From positions 1-6,955 of the forward strand of contig CALEZJ010000199.1 in assembly GCA_937927885.1 (NCBI GenBank): DNA of 6,955 nucleotides. Reading direction: 5' to 3'. Every line of letters starts with the position of its first letter. The stretch's first letter is position 1. Shown here in pieces: positions 6,085 to 6,955 of this stretch. Source of the stretch: an uncultured Paracoccaceae bacterium (GTDB lineage Bacteria > Pseudomonadota > Alphaproteobacteria > Rhodobacterales > Rhodobacteraceae). Made by a program: the position numbers and the translations under genes. A model generated the notes under the pieces. That model did no database searches. It worked only from the letters and a program-made list of their open reading frames with translations, and was not told the origin of the DNA.

Positions 6085-6955
6085 ACCGGCACTGGTGATC
6101 GGCGCCGGGCCAGCGGGGCTGATGGCGGCGGATGAACTCCTGCGGGCCGGCCACCGGGTGATCCTGGCCGAATCCAAACCCTCGCCCGGGCGCAAATTCC
6201 TGATGGCGGGCAAATCGGGGCTGAACCTGACAAAGGCGCAGCCGCTCGCCGATTTCGTCTCTCACTACGCCGAATCCAGCGAATGGCTGTGCCCCATGCT
6301 GGGCGACTTCGGGCCACTGGCGGTGCAGGATTGGGCCCGCGCGCTGGGCCAGCCAGTGTTCACCGGGTCCTCGGGCCGCGTGTTCCCCGAGGCGATGAAG
6401 GCCTCCCCCCTGCTTCGCGCCTGGCTGGGGGATCTCGCCCGGCGCGGCCTCGACCTTCGCACCCGCTGGCGCTGGAGCGCCGCAGGGGCCACAGGTGCTG
6501 CGCCCTCGGGTCGCCGTGCTGGCCCTCGGCGGCGGCAGTTGGCGGCGGCTGGGCTCGGACGGCGAATGGCTGGACAGGTTGCGCGCGCTGGGCGTCGATT
6601 GCGCGCCGTTTCAGCCTGCGAACATGGGCTTCCGCGTCGACTGGTCGCCGCACATGCAGCCTCATTTCGGCGCGCCGCTCAAATCCATTGCCCTGATTGC
6701 GGGCGAACAGCGCCAGCGCGGCGAAGCGGTCCTTTCGGCGCGCGGAATCGAGGGCGGCGGGATCTATGCCGTCAGCCGTGCCCTGCGCGAGGGGGCGCCC
6801 CTGTTCCTTGATCTTTTCCCCGACCTCGCGCCTGAATCGCTGGCCGCCCGCCTCTCATCCCGGCCCGCCGGTGAAAGCGCGGTCAACAGTCTGCAGAAAC
6901 TGGGCCTGTCCGGCGCGCGTCTGGCGCTGGTGATGGAACTCGCCCGCCCCTTCCC
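6077..6955 (+). pseudogene. Frameshifted HI0933/BaiN-RdsA-type NAD(P)/FAD-dependent flavoprotein, right end cut by window
   Basis: The first frame from ATG 6077 gives a normal flavoprotein start: VIGAGPAG (residues 7-14) for FAD, GRKFLMAGKSGLNLT (38-52) and SSGRVFPEAMKASPLLRAWL (98-117), the hallmarks of the family whose members are called NAD(P)/FAD-dependent oxidoreductase or TIGR03862-type flavoprotein. After about residue 136 this frame turns into arginine-rich nonsense and stops at 6809-6811 (244 codons). Family sequence resumes in the +1 frame from about 6486 as GPQVLRPRVAVLALGGGSW, then NMGFRVDWSPH, and stays open to the window end. Removing one G from the GGGG run at 6485-6488 joins them as RWRWSAAGPQVLRPR. 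The insertion is either a recent inactivating mutation or a sequence error. If intact, the protein would have about 290 residues in the window plus the rest beyond it. The substrate is unknown. The start overlaps dnaQ by 8 nt with no good Shine-Dalgarno. Confidence 0.85.

Noticed and set aside
6470..6510. Programmed ribosomal frameshift in the flavoprotein gene
   Set aside because: There is no slippery heptamer, stimulatory structure or known precedent in this family; mutation or sequence error is simpler.

Overview
This is a core chromosomal segment of a high-GC alphaproteobacterium, most likely of the Rhodobacterales/Rhodobacteraceae. The evidence is the gene set and order (mnmG, mnmE and rho against maf, aroE, coaE and dnaQ), the style of the proteins (for example the MnmG N-terminus [18 protein letters not shown]), and GC- and C-ending codons in the right-hand genes. 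Taxonomy is inferred from remembered protein families, not from a search.

Layout. The left half is one leftward unit: rho (2930-1659), then mnmE 12 nt later (1646-369), then mnmG 2 nt later (366 to beyond the left edge). A perfect 16-bp parS palindrome (350-365) is embedded in the first codons of mnmG, so the window lies in the partition/origin-proximal part of the chromosome; parA-parB are expected just outside the left edge. A 458-bp gap (2931-3388) separates the two divergent units. It holds the rho leader with a hairpin next to the Shine-Dalgarno, a 26-nt polypurine run, a 25% GC stretch with an IHF/CtrA-like element, three 8-of-9 DnaA-box matches, and candidate promoters for both sides. 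I treat it as a possible oriC, with moderate to low confidence. The right half is a tightly overlapped rightward operon: maf, aroE, coaE, dnaQ, then a flavoprotein gene of the HI0933/BaiN-RdsA type. Every junction overlaps by 4 or 8 nt.

How the genes fit together. MnmE and MnmG together make the 5-(carboxymethyl)aminomethyl modification of wobble uridine in tRNA. Rho ends transcription. Maf removes non-canonical or modified nucleotides, AroE makes shikimate, CoaE makes coenzyme A, and DnaQ is the proofreading subunit of DNA polymerase III. These are housekeeping functions whose linkage follows the conserved neighbourhood of the alphaproteobacterial origin rather than a single pathway. The flavoprotein gene changes frame at a GGGG run (6485-6488), so it is either a recent pseudogene or contains a one-base sequence error.

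I see no new multi-gene system, mobile element, CRISPR array, tRNA or rRNA. The points worth following are the parS inside mnmG, the rho-maf gap as a possible replication origin (with base-skew evidence partly against it), the rho leader structure, and the broken flavoprotein.
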